Part shown: piece after piece, positions 41,900 to 50,791 of the stretch
Layout: each line of letters opens with the position of its first letter
Numbering within the stretch: the stretch's first letter is position 1
From: Clostridiaceae bacterium AM27-36LB
GTDB lineage: Bacteria; Bacillota; Clostridia; Lachnospirales; Lachnospiraceae
Reading direction: 5' to 3'
Assembly: GCA_003480725.1 (NCBI GenBank)
Contig: QUJQ01000001.1
Span: 1 to 64,000, forward strand
Length of the DNA: 64,000 bases
Made by a program: the position numbers and the translations under genes
Notes under the pieces: generated by a model
What the model was told of the DNA's origin: nothing
Seen by the model: the letters and a program-made list of their open reading frames with translations, nothing else
Database searches by the model: none

Positions 41900-42458
41900 T
41901 ATATGGAAGCATTTTCATACGATTACGGAGCATAAGATCATGGTGGCGAAGCACTGCTTCAAGGTCGGCATGTACTGGCAGGGACTGACCCATGATCTGT
42001 CCAAATATTCCCCGTCAGAGTTCTGGCAGGGATGCAAGTATTACCAGGGATATCGAAGTCCAAACAATGCGGAACGCGAGGACAAAGGATATTCTGCTGC
42101 GTGGCTGCATCATAAGGGACGCAACAAGCACCACTATGAGTACTGGATCGATTACAGTCTGGGACCGGTCAAAGGAATGGCAGGCATGAAGATGCCGTTG
42201 AAATATGTCAATGAGATGATCATGGACCGGATCGCAGCATCCAAGATCTATGAAGGAAAAAGTTATACGCAGCATTCTCCGCTGGAATATTATGAAAAGG
42301 GTAAGGATTCTTATATGATCCACCCGGAGACGCGGGCACTTCTGGAGTATATGCTTCATATGCTTGACGAAAAGGGCGAGGAATTTACCTTTGCCTATAT
42401 GAGGAAATATATGGTAGGTCGGAAAAATTATCCGAAACTTACCAAATGGAAAAAATAA
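41886..42458 (+). CDS. DUF5662 family protein
   Basis: 190-residue protein rich in His, Tyr and Trp. The pattern KHCFKVGMYWQGLTHDLSKYS (about residues 20-40), LHHKGRNKHHYEYW near 75 and a C-terminal helix matches the DUF5662 family common in gut Firmicutes. The paired His and Asp in THDLSKY suggest a metal-binding HD-like helical fold, but no reaction is known. It overlaps the GlgX-like gene by 14 bases, so it is translationally coupled. Confidence 0.75.
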   Translation: MRLINIWKHFHTITEHKIMVAKHCFKVGMYWQGLTHDLSKYSPSEFWQGCKYYQGYRSPNNAEREDKGYSAAWLHHKGRNKHHYEYWIDYSLGPVKGMAGMKMPLKYVNEMIMDRIAASKIYEGKSYTQHSPLEYYEKGKDSYMIHPETRALLEYMLHMLDEKGEEFTFAYMRKYMVGRKNYPKLTKWKK

Positions 42459-42474
42459 CATTCGAGGAAATATT

Positions 42475-42846
42475 ATGAAATACGCATATCAAGTTATGAT
42501 TATCGGTGGAATCTCTCTGGCTGGAGAGCTTCTGAATTATCTGTTGCCGCTGCCGGTTCCGGCCAGCGTATACGGCATGTTACTGTTGTTGATTTGTCTT
42601 TGTACCAAGGTCATTAAGCTGGATCAGATCCAGGAGACCGCAGATTTTATGCTGGTAGCTATGCCGCTGGTGTTTGTGGGACCTGGAGTTGCCTTGATGG
42701 AATCTTTTGGACTTATGAAAGATTCTCTGCTTGGAATCCTTATAATCTCTGTACTGTCCACCATGGTTGTTATGGTTCTGACAGGACTGATTGCGCAGAT
42801 ACTGGTGCGCAGAAAGAGAGATAAGGAGGATGAATTCCATGGATAG
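42475..42846 (+). CDS. lrgA: CidA/LrgA family holin-like protein
   Basis: 123-residue membrane protein with four helices. The N-terminal helix leads into LLPLPVPASVYGMLLLLICL, the family signature. CidA/LrgA proteins pair with LrgB and influence autolysis or move small organic acids such as pyruvate. The following lrgB start lies eight bases inside this gene. Confidence 0.88.
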   Translation: MKYAYQVMIIGGISLAGELLNYLLPLPVPASVYGMLLLLICLCTKVIKLDQIQETADFMLVAMPLVFVGPGVALMESFGLMKDSLLGILIISVLSTMVVMVLTGLIAQILVRRKRDKEDEFHG

Positions 42847-43531
42847 TCTGATGCAGAACTCTGCTTACTTTGGATTTTTTATTACCCTGATGGGCTACTG
42901 GTGCGCCGTACAGGTTGGAAAACGGATGAGAAGTACACTTTGTAATCCGCTGTTATTATCCATTATTTTTATTATTGCATTTTTGAAGCTGACCAATATC
43001 AGCTATGATTCTTATGACAATGGTGCGAAATATATTAATTATTTCCTGACACCATCCACAGTCTGCCTGGCAGTGCCATTGTATCGCCAGTTAAAGCTTC
43101 TGAAAGAATATGCAGGAGCTATCGTGCTCAGCATTTTGTCAGGAACAGCGGCATGCGCGATCATGATCTTCGGATTGTCCAAATTCTTTGCGCTGGAGAT
43201 GAGCATTTATGCCTCTTTAGTACCGAAGTCCATCACCACCGCCATTGCACTGGGCATGACTGAAGAAATGGGCGGCGTGGCTGCTGTGACGGTTATGTCT
43301 GTGTTCTTGACAGGAATTCTGGGAGCTGTGATCGCAGGAACAGTATTTAAGCTGTTCCATATTGAGGATCCGGTGGCTCAGGGTCTGGCCATGGGAACAG
43401 CATCCCACGCTATCGGAACCAGTAAGGCACTGGAGATGGGAGAGATCCAGGCAGCGATGAGCAGTCTTGCCATTGCAGTAACCGGTATTTTCACCGTTAT
43501 TATCGGACCGATCATTGCAGGTATGTACTAG
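42839..43531 (+). CDS. lrgB: LrgB family protein
   Basis: 230-residue membrane protein with about seven helices. The block LVPKSITTAIALGMTEEMGG and the late MGTASHAIGTSKALEMGE match LrgB/CidB. The start is the ATG of MDSLMQNS with AAGGAGG nine bases upstream; the ATG nine bases earlier abuts the ribosome site and is unlikely. It forms an operon with lrgA. Confidence 0.88.
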   Translation: MDSLMQNSAYFGFFITLMGYWCAVQVGKRMRSTLCNPLLLSIIFIIAFLKLTNISYDSYDNGAKYINYFLTPSTVCLAVPLYRQLKLLKEYAGAIVLSILSGTAACAIMIFGLSKFFALEMSIYASLVPKSITTAIALGMTEEMGGVAAVTVMSVFLTGILGAVIAGTVFKLFHIEDPVAQGLAMGTASHAIGTSKALEMGEIQAAMSSLAIAVTGIFTVIIGPIIAGMY

Positions 43532-43574
43532 AAAACAGTAAATAATTGTTGTTTCAGCCGAAGGAGGGAACGCC

Positions 43575-44582
43575 ATGACGATCAGGGAAAGCACAGAACA
43601 GTGGGAAGATCAGTTTTTAAGTCCTTATGCTGCCCATAGCAGAGATTCCAGAGGTCGAGAGGTGGAGGAGACACCCTGCGACATCCGGCCGGTTTATCAA
43701 AGAGACCGGGATCGGATCCTGCATTGTAAAGCCTTTCGGAGACTGAAGCACAAGACACAGGTATTTCTTACTCCACAGGGAGACCATTACCGCACCAGAC
43801 TGACCCATACGCTGGAAGTGGCGCAGACAGCGAGAACCATTGCCAGGGCACTCAGACTCAATGAAGATCTGACCGAAGCCATTGCGCTGGGACATGATCT
43901 TGGACACACACCTTTTGGTCATGCCGGAGAAAGGGCACTCAATGAGGTGTTCAGTGAAGGATTCCGACACCATGAACAAAGTGTACGGATCGTGGAGAAG
44001 CTGGAAAAGGAAGGCCGGGGGCTGAATCTGACCTGGGAAGTAAGAAACGGAATCCTCAACCATCAGATGACCGGTCAGCCGGACACTCTGGAAGGCTGGG
44101 TGGTTCGTTATTCTGACAAAATCGCGTATATTCACCATGATGTGGATGATGCGATCCGGGGAGGAATCATCCGGGAAGAGGAGATCCCCCGTACATATAC
44201 AGATATTCTGGGACATTCGTCCAAGGAACGTCTGAATACCATGATCCATGACATTGTGGCACAGAGCCAGGGAAAACCTTCCATTACCATGTCAGAGGAT
44301 GTGGAATTTGCTTTCAGGGGCATGCGCAGATATATGTTTGATAATGTGTATACTAATCCGAAAGCAAAGGGAGAGGAGCGCAAGGCAGAAAATACAGTGA
44401 AAGAGCTGTTTCTGTATTATATGGATCATCCAGAGCTTCTTTCCAATGAATATATTGAGAGAATGTGGCAGTCCGGAGAGACACAGGAACGAAGTGTCTG
44501 CGATTATATTGCAGGAATGACGGATCAGTATGCCATCACCAAATTCCAGGAGTTTTTCGTTCCGGCTGCCTGGAGGTATTAA
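43575..44582 (+). CDS. dgt: Deoxyguanosinetriphosphate triphosphohydrolase
   Basis: 335-residue HD-domain enzyme hydrolysing dGTP (or other dNTPs) to the nucleoside and triphosphate. Motifs are FRRLKHKTQVF, THTLEVAQTAR, and the metal-binding ALGHDLGHTPFGHAGE; a late HHDVDDAIRG completes the HD site. Length fits the short Firmicutes form. The start ATG has AAGGAGGGAACG upstream. It lies 18 bases before dnaG and is probably co-transcribed, linking dNTP balance with replication. Confidence 0.9.
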   Translation: MTIRESTEQWEDQFLSPYAAHSRDSRGREVEETPCDIRPVYQRDRDRILHCKAFRRLKHKTQVFLTPQGDHYRTRLTHTLEVAQTARTIARALRLNEDLTEAIALGHDLGHTPFGHAGERALNEVFSEGFRHHEQSVRIVEKLEKEGRGLNLTWEVRNGILNHQMTGQPDTLEGWVVRYSDKIAYIHHDVDDAIRGGIIREEEIPRTYTDILGHSSKERLNTMIHDIVAQSQGKPSITMSEDVEFAFRGMRRYMFDNVYTNPKAKGEERKAENTVKELFLYYMDHPELLSNEYIERMWQSGETQERSVCDYIAGMTDQYAITKFQEFFVPAAWRY

Positions 44583-44600
44583 CAGGAATCGGGTGATTTC

Positions 44601-46379
44601 ATGAGTTACTATGCACAGGAACTGGTAGAAGAGATCCGTTCCCGCAGCGACATCGTGGATGTGATATCCGGCTATGTGAAGCTGCAGCGGAAAGGAAGCA
44701 ACTATGTGGGAGTCTGCCCGTTCCACAATGACCGAAATCCATCTATGTCCGTCAACCAGCCGAGGCAGATGTATCACTGTTTCAGCTGCGGAGCTGGTGG
44801 AGATGTATTTAAGTTTGTGATGGATTATGAAAATCTGACATTCCCTGAGGCTGTCAAAGTACTGGCGGATCGGGCAGGCATTGAACTGCCGGAGCAGGAT
44901 TATTCACCGGAAGCCAGAAAACAGGCAGATCTGAAGGAACAGATTATGGAGCTTAACCGTCTGGCAGGAAAGTATTATTACTATATGCTTCGCCAGCCAG
45001 ATGGAAAGCAGGGCCTTGACTATCTCAAGGGGCGGAAGCTTTCGGATGAGACCATCCGGAAGTTTGGCCTTGGATGCTCCAGTAAACGGGGCAACGACCT
45101 GTATAAATACCTGAAAAGCAAAGGGTATTCGGATTCTCTGCTGAAAGAATCGGGACTGATGCAGGTGGATGAACGAGATGGCATGCGCGATAAATTCTGG
45201 AACCGGGTCATGTTTCCCATTATGGACAGCCGAAACCGGATCATCGGATTCGGCGGACGGGTCATGGGAGATGCAAAGCCTAAATACCTGAACTCTCCGG
45301 AGACCAAGGTGTTTGACAAGAGCCGGAACCTCTATGGACTGAACCTGGCGCGGACAAGCCGGAAGCCAAACATGATTCTGTGTGAAGGGTACATGGATGT
45401 GATCGCCATGCACCAGGCGGGCTTCAATCAGGCGGTAGCGTCGCTGGGAACTGCGTTTACGCAGCAGCAGTCCGTGATCCTCAAACGGTATACCAATGAA
45501 GTACTTCTGACCTATGACAGTGATGATGCGGGAGTGAGAGCCGCTATGCGGGCCATTCCGATCCTGAAGGAAGCAGGTCTGACGGCCAGAGTTATCAATA
45601 TGGAACCGTATAAGGATCCTGATGAATTCATCAAAGCGTTGGGAGCAGAGGAATTCCAGAAGCGGATCGACACGGCAGAGAGCAGCTTTTTCTTTGAATT
45701 GCGGATTCTGGAGAGACAGTATAACTTCCGTGATCCGGAGAGCAAGACCTTGTTTTTCAGGGAAGTTGCGAAGAAACTGCTGGAGTTCGATGCAGGTATT
45801 GAGAGAAACAATTACATTGAAGCGGCGGCTGAGAAATATCATCTGACCTATGATCAGCTTGTGAAAATGGTGAGCCAGACCGGAGAGCAGCTGGGAGATC
45901 TGAAAAAACGGCCCGAGATGGGAAATGTGTCCAGAGATCCGGCAAGAAGACGGCAGAAAGAAGATGCGGGTGTCCGTTCCCAGCGGTTACTGATCACATG
46001 GATGAGCACCAGTGAGCAGTTGTACCGGAATATCACCAGATATGTAAAACCGGAAGATTTTACAGATGAGCTGTGCCAAAAGGCGGCTACATTGTTAGGA
46101 ACACAGATGGAGCAGGGGCATCTGAACCCTGCGGCTCTTTTTCAGTATTTTGAGGAGGGAGAAGAACAGGAGCGTGCAGCAGCCATGTTTAATGACTCAA
46201 TTCCAGCTCTGAAGAGCAGGGAGGAAGAGGAAAAAGCGTTACAGGAAACGATCCTGAGAGTAAAACAGAACAGCATCGCCTGGCAGACGGAGCACATGGA
46301 TCCCGGAGACATGAATGCACTTCAGGAGATCGTGCGAAAGCGCAGGGAAATAGAGAAATTGCATATTTCTTTGGATTAA
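44601..46379 (+). CDS. dnaG: DNA primase DnaG
   Basis: 592-residue replicative primase. The N-terminal zinc finger CPFHNDRNPS...YHCFSCG (about 40-65) is followed by the RNA-polymerase core with TOPRIM motifs (CEGYMDVIAMHQAG and YDSDDAG) and a C-terminal helicase-binding domain. The start ATG has no strong ribosome site but the N-terminus is canonical (YAQELVEEIRSRSDIVDVI). It stands in the usual order dnaG-rpoD. Confidence 0.95.
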   Translation: MSYYAQELVEEIRSRSDIVDVISGYVKLQRKGSNYVGVCPFHNDRNPSMSVNQPRQMYHCFSCGAGGDVFKFVMDYENLTFPEAVKVLADRAGIELPEQDYSPEARKQADLKEQIMELNRLAGKYYYYMLRQPDGKQGLDYLKGRKLSDETIRKFGLGCSSKRGNDLYKYLKSKGYSDSLLKESGLMQVDERDGMRDKFWNRVMFPIMDSRNRIIGFGGRVMGDAKPKYLNSPETKVFDKSRNLYGLNLARTSRKPNMILCEGYMDVIAMHQAGFNQAVASLGTAFTQQQSVILKRYTNEVLLTYDSDDAGVRAAMRAIPILKEAGLTARVINMEPYKDPDEFIKALGAEEFQKRIDTAESSFFFELRILERQYNFRDPESKTLFFREVAKKLLEFDAGIERNNYIEAAAEKYHLTYDQLVKMVSQTGEQLGDLKKRPEMGNVSRDPARRRQKEDAGVRSQRLLITWMSTSEQLYRNITRYVKPEDFTDELCQKAATLLGTQMEQGHLNPAALFQYFEEGEEQERAAAMFNDSIPALKSREEEEKALQETILRVKQNSIAWQTEHMDPGDMNALQEIVRKRREIEKLHISLD

Positions 46380-46416
46380 GGATAAAATATGAACAATTAT
46401 GGAAGGAAGAACCAAT

Positions 46417-47520
46417 ATGGAAGAAAATGTAGCAAAATTCAGTGAGAAACTGAAAGAATTGCTGGCAATGGCAAAAAAGAAAAAGAATGTACTGGAGTAT
46501 CAGGAGATCAGCGACTTCTTCAGCGATATGGAACTGGATGCGGAGAAATTCGATAAGATCCTTGACTTCCTGGAGCAGAATAACATCGATGTGCTGAGAA
46601 TCACAGACGATGATGATGACAGTAATATTATTCTCAGTGACGAGGATGATGTGGATGTGGAGCAGATCGATCTGTCTGTGCCGGATGGCGTGAGCATCGA
46701 AGATCCGGTCCGCATGTACTTAAAAGAGATCGGTAAAGTGCCGCTTCTGAGTGCGGAGGAAGAAATCGAATTGGCAAAACGGATGGAGCTTGGTGATGAA
46801 GATGCAAAAAAACGTCTGGCAGAGGCTAACCTTCGTCTGGTAGTCAGCATTGCAAAGCGTTATGTGGGACGTGGAATGCTGTTTCTGGATCTGATCCAGG
46901 AAGGTAATCTGGGTCTGATCAAAGCTGTAGAGAAATTTGATTACAGAAAAGGATATAAGTTCAGTACCTATGCGACCTGGTGGATCCGTCAGGCAATTAC
47001 AAGAGCGATCGCAGATCAGGCACGTACGATCCGTATTCCGGTTCATATGGTAGAGACTATCAACAAGCTGATCCGTGTATCCAGACAGCTTCTTCAGGAG
47101 CTGGGCCGTGAGCCGCAGCCAGAAGAGATTGCAAAAGAAATGAATATGCCGGTAGACCGTGTACGTGAGATCCTGAAGATCTCCCAGGAGCCGGTATCTC
47201 TGGAGACTCCGATCGGTGAAGAAGAGGACAGCCATCTGGGTGATTTTATTCAGGATGACAATGTTCCGGTGCCGGCAGAAGCAGCTGCATTTACACTGCT
47301 GAAAGAACAGCTGGTAGAGGTACTTGGTACACTGACGGAAAGAGAACAGAAGGTACTCCGTCTTCGGTTTGGACTGGATGATGGAAGAGCACGTACGCTG
47401 GAGGAAGTTGGAAAGGAATTTAACGTTACCCGTGAGCGTATCCGTCAGATTGAGGCTAAGGCTCTCCGCAAACTGCGTCATCCGAGCCGCAGCCGGAAAC
47501 TGAAGGATTTCCTGGAGTAA
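46417..47520 (+). CDS. rpoD: Primary sigma factor RpoD (SigA)
   Basis: 367-residue housekeeping sigma factor with region 1.1-like acidic N-terminus, region 1.2 ([11 protein letters not shown]), region 2 ([32 protein letters not shown] part), region 3 and region 4 ([30 protein letters not shown]). The start is the ATG at 46417 with GGAAGGAAG upstream; the ATG at 46399 lacks a site. It follows dnaG as in many Firmicutes. Confidence 0.96.
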   Translation: MEENVAKFSEKLKELLAMAKKKKNVLEYQEISDFFSDMELDAEKFDKILDFLEQNNIDVLRITDDDDDSNIILSDEDDVDVEQIDLSVPDGVSIEDPVRMYLKEIGKVPLLSAEEEIELAKRMELGDEDAKKRLAEANLRLVVSIAKRYVGRGMLFLDLIQEGNLGLIKAVEKFDYRKGYKFSTYATWWIRQAITRAIADQARTIRIPVHMVETINKLIRVSRQLLQELGREPQPEEIAKEMNMPVDRVREILKISQEPVSLETPIGEEEDSHLGDFIQDDNVPVPAEAAAFTLLKEQLVEVLGTLTEREQKVLRLRFGLDDGRARTLEEVGKEFNVTRERIRQIEAKALRKLRHPSRSRKLKDFLE

Positions 47521-47525
47521 CTTAC

Positions 47526-48257
47526 ATGGGAATTCAGTTATCAAAGAGAATGAGTGCCCTGGCGTCATTGGTGACGGAGGGCAGCCGTCTGGCTGATATT
47601 GGAACGGATCATGGATATATTCCCATTGCACTGGTGCAGAAAGGCAGAATTCCGTCAGCACTTGCCATGGATGTTGGAAAAGGTCCTTTGTCAAGGGCCA
47701 GAGAGCATATTCATAGTCAGGGACTGGATACATATATAGAGACACGGTTGTCAGATGGATTGACAGAGCTTCATGAGGGAGAAGCAGATACCGTTTTGAT
47801 CGCCGGAATGGGCGGTATGCTCATGAAAAGGATTCTGGAAGGTGGCGGGCATTGCCTGTCCAGTGTTGGGGAACTGATTTTGCAGCCCCAGTCAGAGATC
47901 CATCTGGTGCGGAAGTTCCTGGCGGAGCATGGCTATCAGATCACGGACGAGGATATAGTGCTGGAGGATGGAAAATATTATCCCATGATGCGTGCAGAAC
48001 TTATCCACGACTTTGAAGACAGTAGTGGACAGTGTAAGGACCATCCGTGGAAAACCTTTCAGTATTTTTATGGTGATGTGGAAAAACAGCGTTCTCCGGA
48101 GGTTTTGAGGAATTTCCTCATTCATGAACAGGAGAAAAGCAGCACCATCATGGAGCGTCTGCATGAAAATGGAAGAGAAGTGTCTGATCGCATGAAAGAG
48201 CTTCAGGAGCAGATGAATCTGATCAGGGAGACGCTGGAAGCGTTGGATGGCAGGTAA
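47526..48257 (+). CDS. trmK: tRNA (adenine(22)-N(1))-methyltransferase TrmK
   Basis: 243-residue SAM-dependent methyltransferase that modifies A22 in tRNA. Motif I is LADIGTDHGYIPI and VLIAGMGGMLMKRIL is the family block; the C-terminal third is a coiled coil. It starts five bases after the rpoD stop. The order rpoD-trmK-nif3 is typical for Firmicutes. Confidence 0.9.
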   Translation: MGIQLSKRMSALASLVTEGSRLADIGTDHGYIPIALVQKGRIPSALAMDVGKGPLSRAREHIHSQGLDTYIETRLSDGLTELHEGEADTVLIAGMGGMLMKRILEGGGHCLSSVGELILQPQSEIHLVRKFLAEHGYQITDEDIVLEDGKYYPMMRAELIHDFEDSSGQCKDHPWKTFQYFYGDVEKQRSPEVLRNFLIHEQEKSSTIMERLHENGREVSDRMKELQEQMNLIRETLEALDGR

Positions 48258-48269
48258 GGAGGACGGATA

Positions 48270-49040
48270 ATGAAATGCAGCGAGATCTGTGCTCTGATTG
48301 AGCAGGAATATGGAACAGAATATGCCTGTGACTGGGACAATGTTGGATTATTGGCCGGCCGCAGTACAAAAGAAGTAAAGAAGATTCTTTTGAGCCTGGA
48401 CGCCACAGATGAAGTGGTCCGCATGGCAGTAGAAGGTGGATATGATATGTTGATCACTCATCATCCTATGTTGTTTTCAGCGATCAAGAGGGTGACTGAT
48501 CAGGATATGAATGGGCGAAGATTGCTGGAACTGATCCGCAATGACATTTCTTATTATGCCATGCATACGAATTATGATACCAGAGGAATGGCAGACCTGG
48601 CAGCGCGGCTGCTGGGATTGACCGAGTGTACAGTTCTGGAAGAAGTGAAAGATGGGGAAGGCATCGGAAGAGTCGGAAAACTGCCTCATCCTATGACCCT
48701 TCGGGAGTGTGGAGAGCAGGTGAAAGTGGCATATGGCATTCCAAATGTCAGACTGTTTGGAGATCCGAATACACAGGTAAGCCTGGTGGGGATCTGCCCA
48801 GGGGCTGGAAAAAGTACTATGCCGCTGGCATTAGGCTTTGGATGCGACGTCTATATTACCGGAGACATTGACCATCATACTGGTATTGATGCAGTGGATC
48901 AGGGAATGTGTATCATTGACGCCGGACATTATGGTGTGGAACATATTTTTATGGAAGATGTGAAAGCATATCTGGAAAAGGTGCTGACAGGTGTCCATAT
49001 GGACTGTGTGGCTGTGAAGCATCCATTTGTAGTTATCTAA
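48270..49040 (+). CDS. Nif3-like dinuclear metal center protein
   Basis: 256-residue protein of the Nif3/YqfO (DUF34) family that forms hexameric toroids with a two-metal site. WDNVGLLAGR near the N-terminus, ITHHPMLF (metal His pair) and ITGDIDHHTG plus DAGHYGVEH near the end are the metal motifs. The longer YqfO insert is absent. It starts 12 bases after trmK. Proposed to have GTP cyclohydrolase-like or other roles; function unproven. Confidence 0.9.
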   Translation: MKCSEICALIEQEYGTEYACDWDNVGLLAGRSTKEVKKILLSLDATDEVVRMAVEGGYDMLITHHPMLFSAIKRVTDQDMNGRRLLELIRNDISYYAMHTNYDTRGMADLAARLLGLTECTVLEEVKDGEGIGRVGKLPHPMTLRECGEQVKVAYGIPNVRLFGDPNTQVSLVGICPGAGKSTMPLALGFGCDVYITGDIDHHTGIDAVDQGMCIIDAGHYGVEHIFMEDVKAYLEKVLTGVHMDCVAVKHPFVVI

Positions 49041-49052
49041 AAATACTCTAAG

Positions 49053-49073
49053 GCCCGTAAGATACGGGCTTTT
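49053..49073 (+). terminator. Terminator after the nif3-like gene
   Basis: GCCCGTA/TACGGGC stem with a three-base loop, then TTTT. Short T run, so partial termination is possible. Confidence 0.6.
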
Positions 49074-49107
49074 GGCAGTTATACAGACAGGAAGGGGTGT
49101 ACCGTAT

Positions 49108-50760
49108 ATGAGACAGATCATAGTAGAAGGACAGACTCTGGATGTGAAAGATGGAACGACGTATCTGGAGCTGGCGAAGAATTTTCAAAAGAAATTTGAC
49201 CATGATATTGTATTGGTTCTGGAAAATAACAAGATGCGGGAGCTGTTCCGCAAAGTGAAAGATGGAGCAACGGTTACTTTTCTGACAACCGGACAGATCG
49301 ATGGCTATAATACATACAGAAGAAGTGCAACTTTGCTTTTGTTGAAGGCAATCTATGATGTGGAAGGCATGGAAGCTGTTCGTGGCATGAAAGTGGAGTT
49401 CTCTGTCAGCGAGGGCTACTATGTGAGCAGCAAAAAGATGCCGGTAGACCAGGAAACGCTCGGCCGGATCGAAATGCGGATGAAAGAACTGGTAAATGAA
49501 AATCTGCCAATTGAAAAGCATAGCATTCCGGTGGAAGAGGCCATCGAGCATTTTACGGAACATGGAATGATCGACAAAGCACGTCTGTTCCGCTTCCGCA
49601 GAAGCTCCAGCGTGAATGTATATCTGCTGGATAATTTTGAGGATTACTATTATGGATATATGGTACCCAGCACCGGGTATTTGAAATATTTTAAGCTGGT
49701 TCCCTATGATGAAGGATTTGTGCTGGAATTCCCGCCACGCAAGACCCCGGAAACTTTTGGACCATTCAAGGAGCAGCATAAGGTATTCCAGACACTGAAA
49801 AGTTCTACTAAATGGGGAGAGATCCTGGATGTGGGAACTGTTGGTGCGTTAAATGAGCAGATCTCTGCAGGAAATATCGGAAATATCATTCTGGCGCAGG
49901 AAGCAATCATGGAAAAAGAGCTGGGAAATATTGCAGAGCAGATCGCAGCTCTCCCAGACAAGAAGCTGATTATGATCGCAGGACCATCCTCGTCAGGAAA
50001 GACCACATTTTCTCATCGTCTTTCCATTCAACTGATGGCACATGGTCTGAAGCCTCATCCGATCGCAGTGGACAATTATTTTGTGGAACGCGTGGATACA
50101 CCAAAGGATGAGAATGGACAGTACAATTTTGAATGTCTGGAAGCTATGGACATTGAGCTGTTTAATCAGCAGATGAGTGCACTTCTTCGGGGAGAAGAAG
50201 TGTATATGCCGACCTTTAATTTTATTACCGGTACGAAAGAATATAAGGGCAACAGCCTGAAGCTGGGACCGGAAGATGTACTGGTCATCGAAGGCATCCA
50301 CTGCCTGAATGATGCCCTGTCCTATTCTCTTCCGGCAGAAAATAAGTTTAAGATCTATGTGAGTGCCCTGACGCAGATGAATATTGACGAGCATAACCGG
50401 ATCCCGACCACAGACGGACGACTGCTCCGCAGAATGGTCCGCGATGCCAGAACCCGTGGGGCCAGTGCTCAGAAAACGATCTCCATGTGGCCGTCGGTCC
50501 GCCGTGGCGAAGATGAGAACATTTTCCCATATCAGGAGTCGGCAGATGTGGTATTCAACTCGGCACTGATCTATGAGCTGTCTGTATTAAAACAGTATGC
50601 AGAACCACTGCTCTTTGGTATCAAGCCGGAGGAACCGGAGTATCTGGAAGCAAAACGGCTGCTGAAATTCCTGAACTATTTCCAGGGAATCGACAGCAAT
50701 ATGATCCCGGGCAACTCCATTTTGCGAGAATTTATAGGAGGAAGCTTTTTCAACGTGTAA
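49108..50760 (+). CDS. Nucleoside kinase with TGS domain
   Basis: 550-residue protein: N-terminal TGS domain (1-60), a threonyl-tRNA-synthetase-like second domain (about 65-220), then a uridine kinase-type P-loop domain (GPSSSGKTTFSHRL near residue 292). It is the family seen in Clostridia as 'nucleoside kinase', thought to phosphorylate a nucleoside while the front part may bind RNA or ppGpp. The start is the ATG of MRQIIVEGQ with AGGAAGGGG upstream; earlier in-frame codons lack a site. Substrate not determined here. Confidence 0.82.
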   Translation: MRQIIVEGQTLDVKDGTTYLELAKNFQKKFDHDIVLVLENNKMRELFRKVKDGATVTFLTTGQIDGYNTYRRSATLLLLKAIYDVEGMEAVRGMKVEFSVSEGYYVSSKKMPVDQETLGRIEMRMKELVNENLPIEKHSIPVEEAIEHFTEHGMIDKARLFRFRRSSSVNVYLLDNFEDYYYGYMVPSTGYLKYFKLVPYDEGFVLEFPPRKTPETFGPFKEQHKVFQTLKSSTKWGEILDVGTVGALNEQISAGNIGNIILAQEAIMEKELGNIAEQIAALPDKKLIMIAGPSSSGKTTFSHRLSIQLMAHGLKPHPIAVDNYFVERVDTPKDENGQYNFECLEAMDIELFNQQMSALLRGEEVYMPTFNFITGTKEYKGNSLKLGPEDVLVIEGIHCLNDALSYSLPAENKFKIYVSALTQMNIDEHNRIPTTDGRLLRRMVRDARTRGASAQKTISMWPSVRRGEDENIFPYQESADVVFNSALIYELSVLKQYAEPLLFGIKPEEPEYLEAKRLLKFLNYFQGIDSNMIPGNSILREFIGGSFFNV

Positions 50761-50791
50761 CTGATGAAAAGCTGTTCACAGGGGGTGAAGT

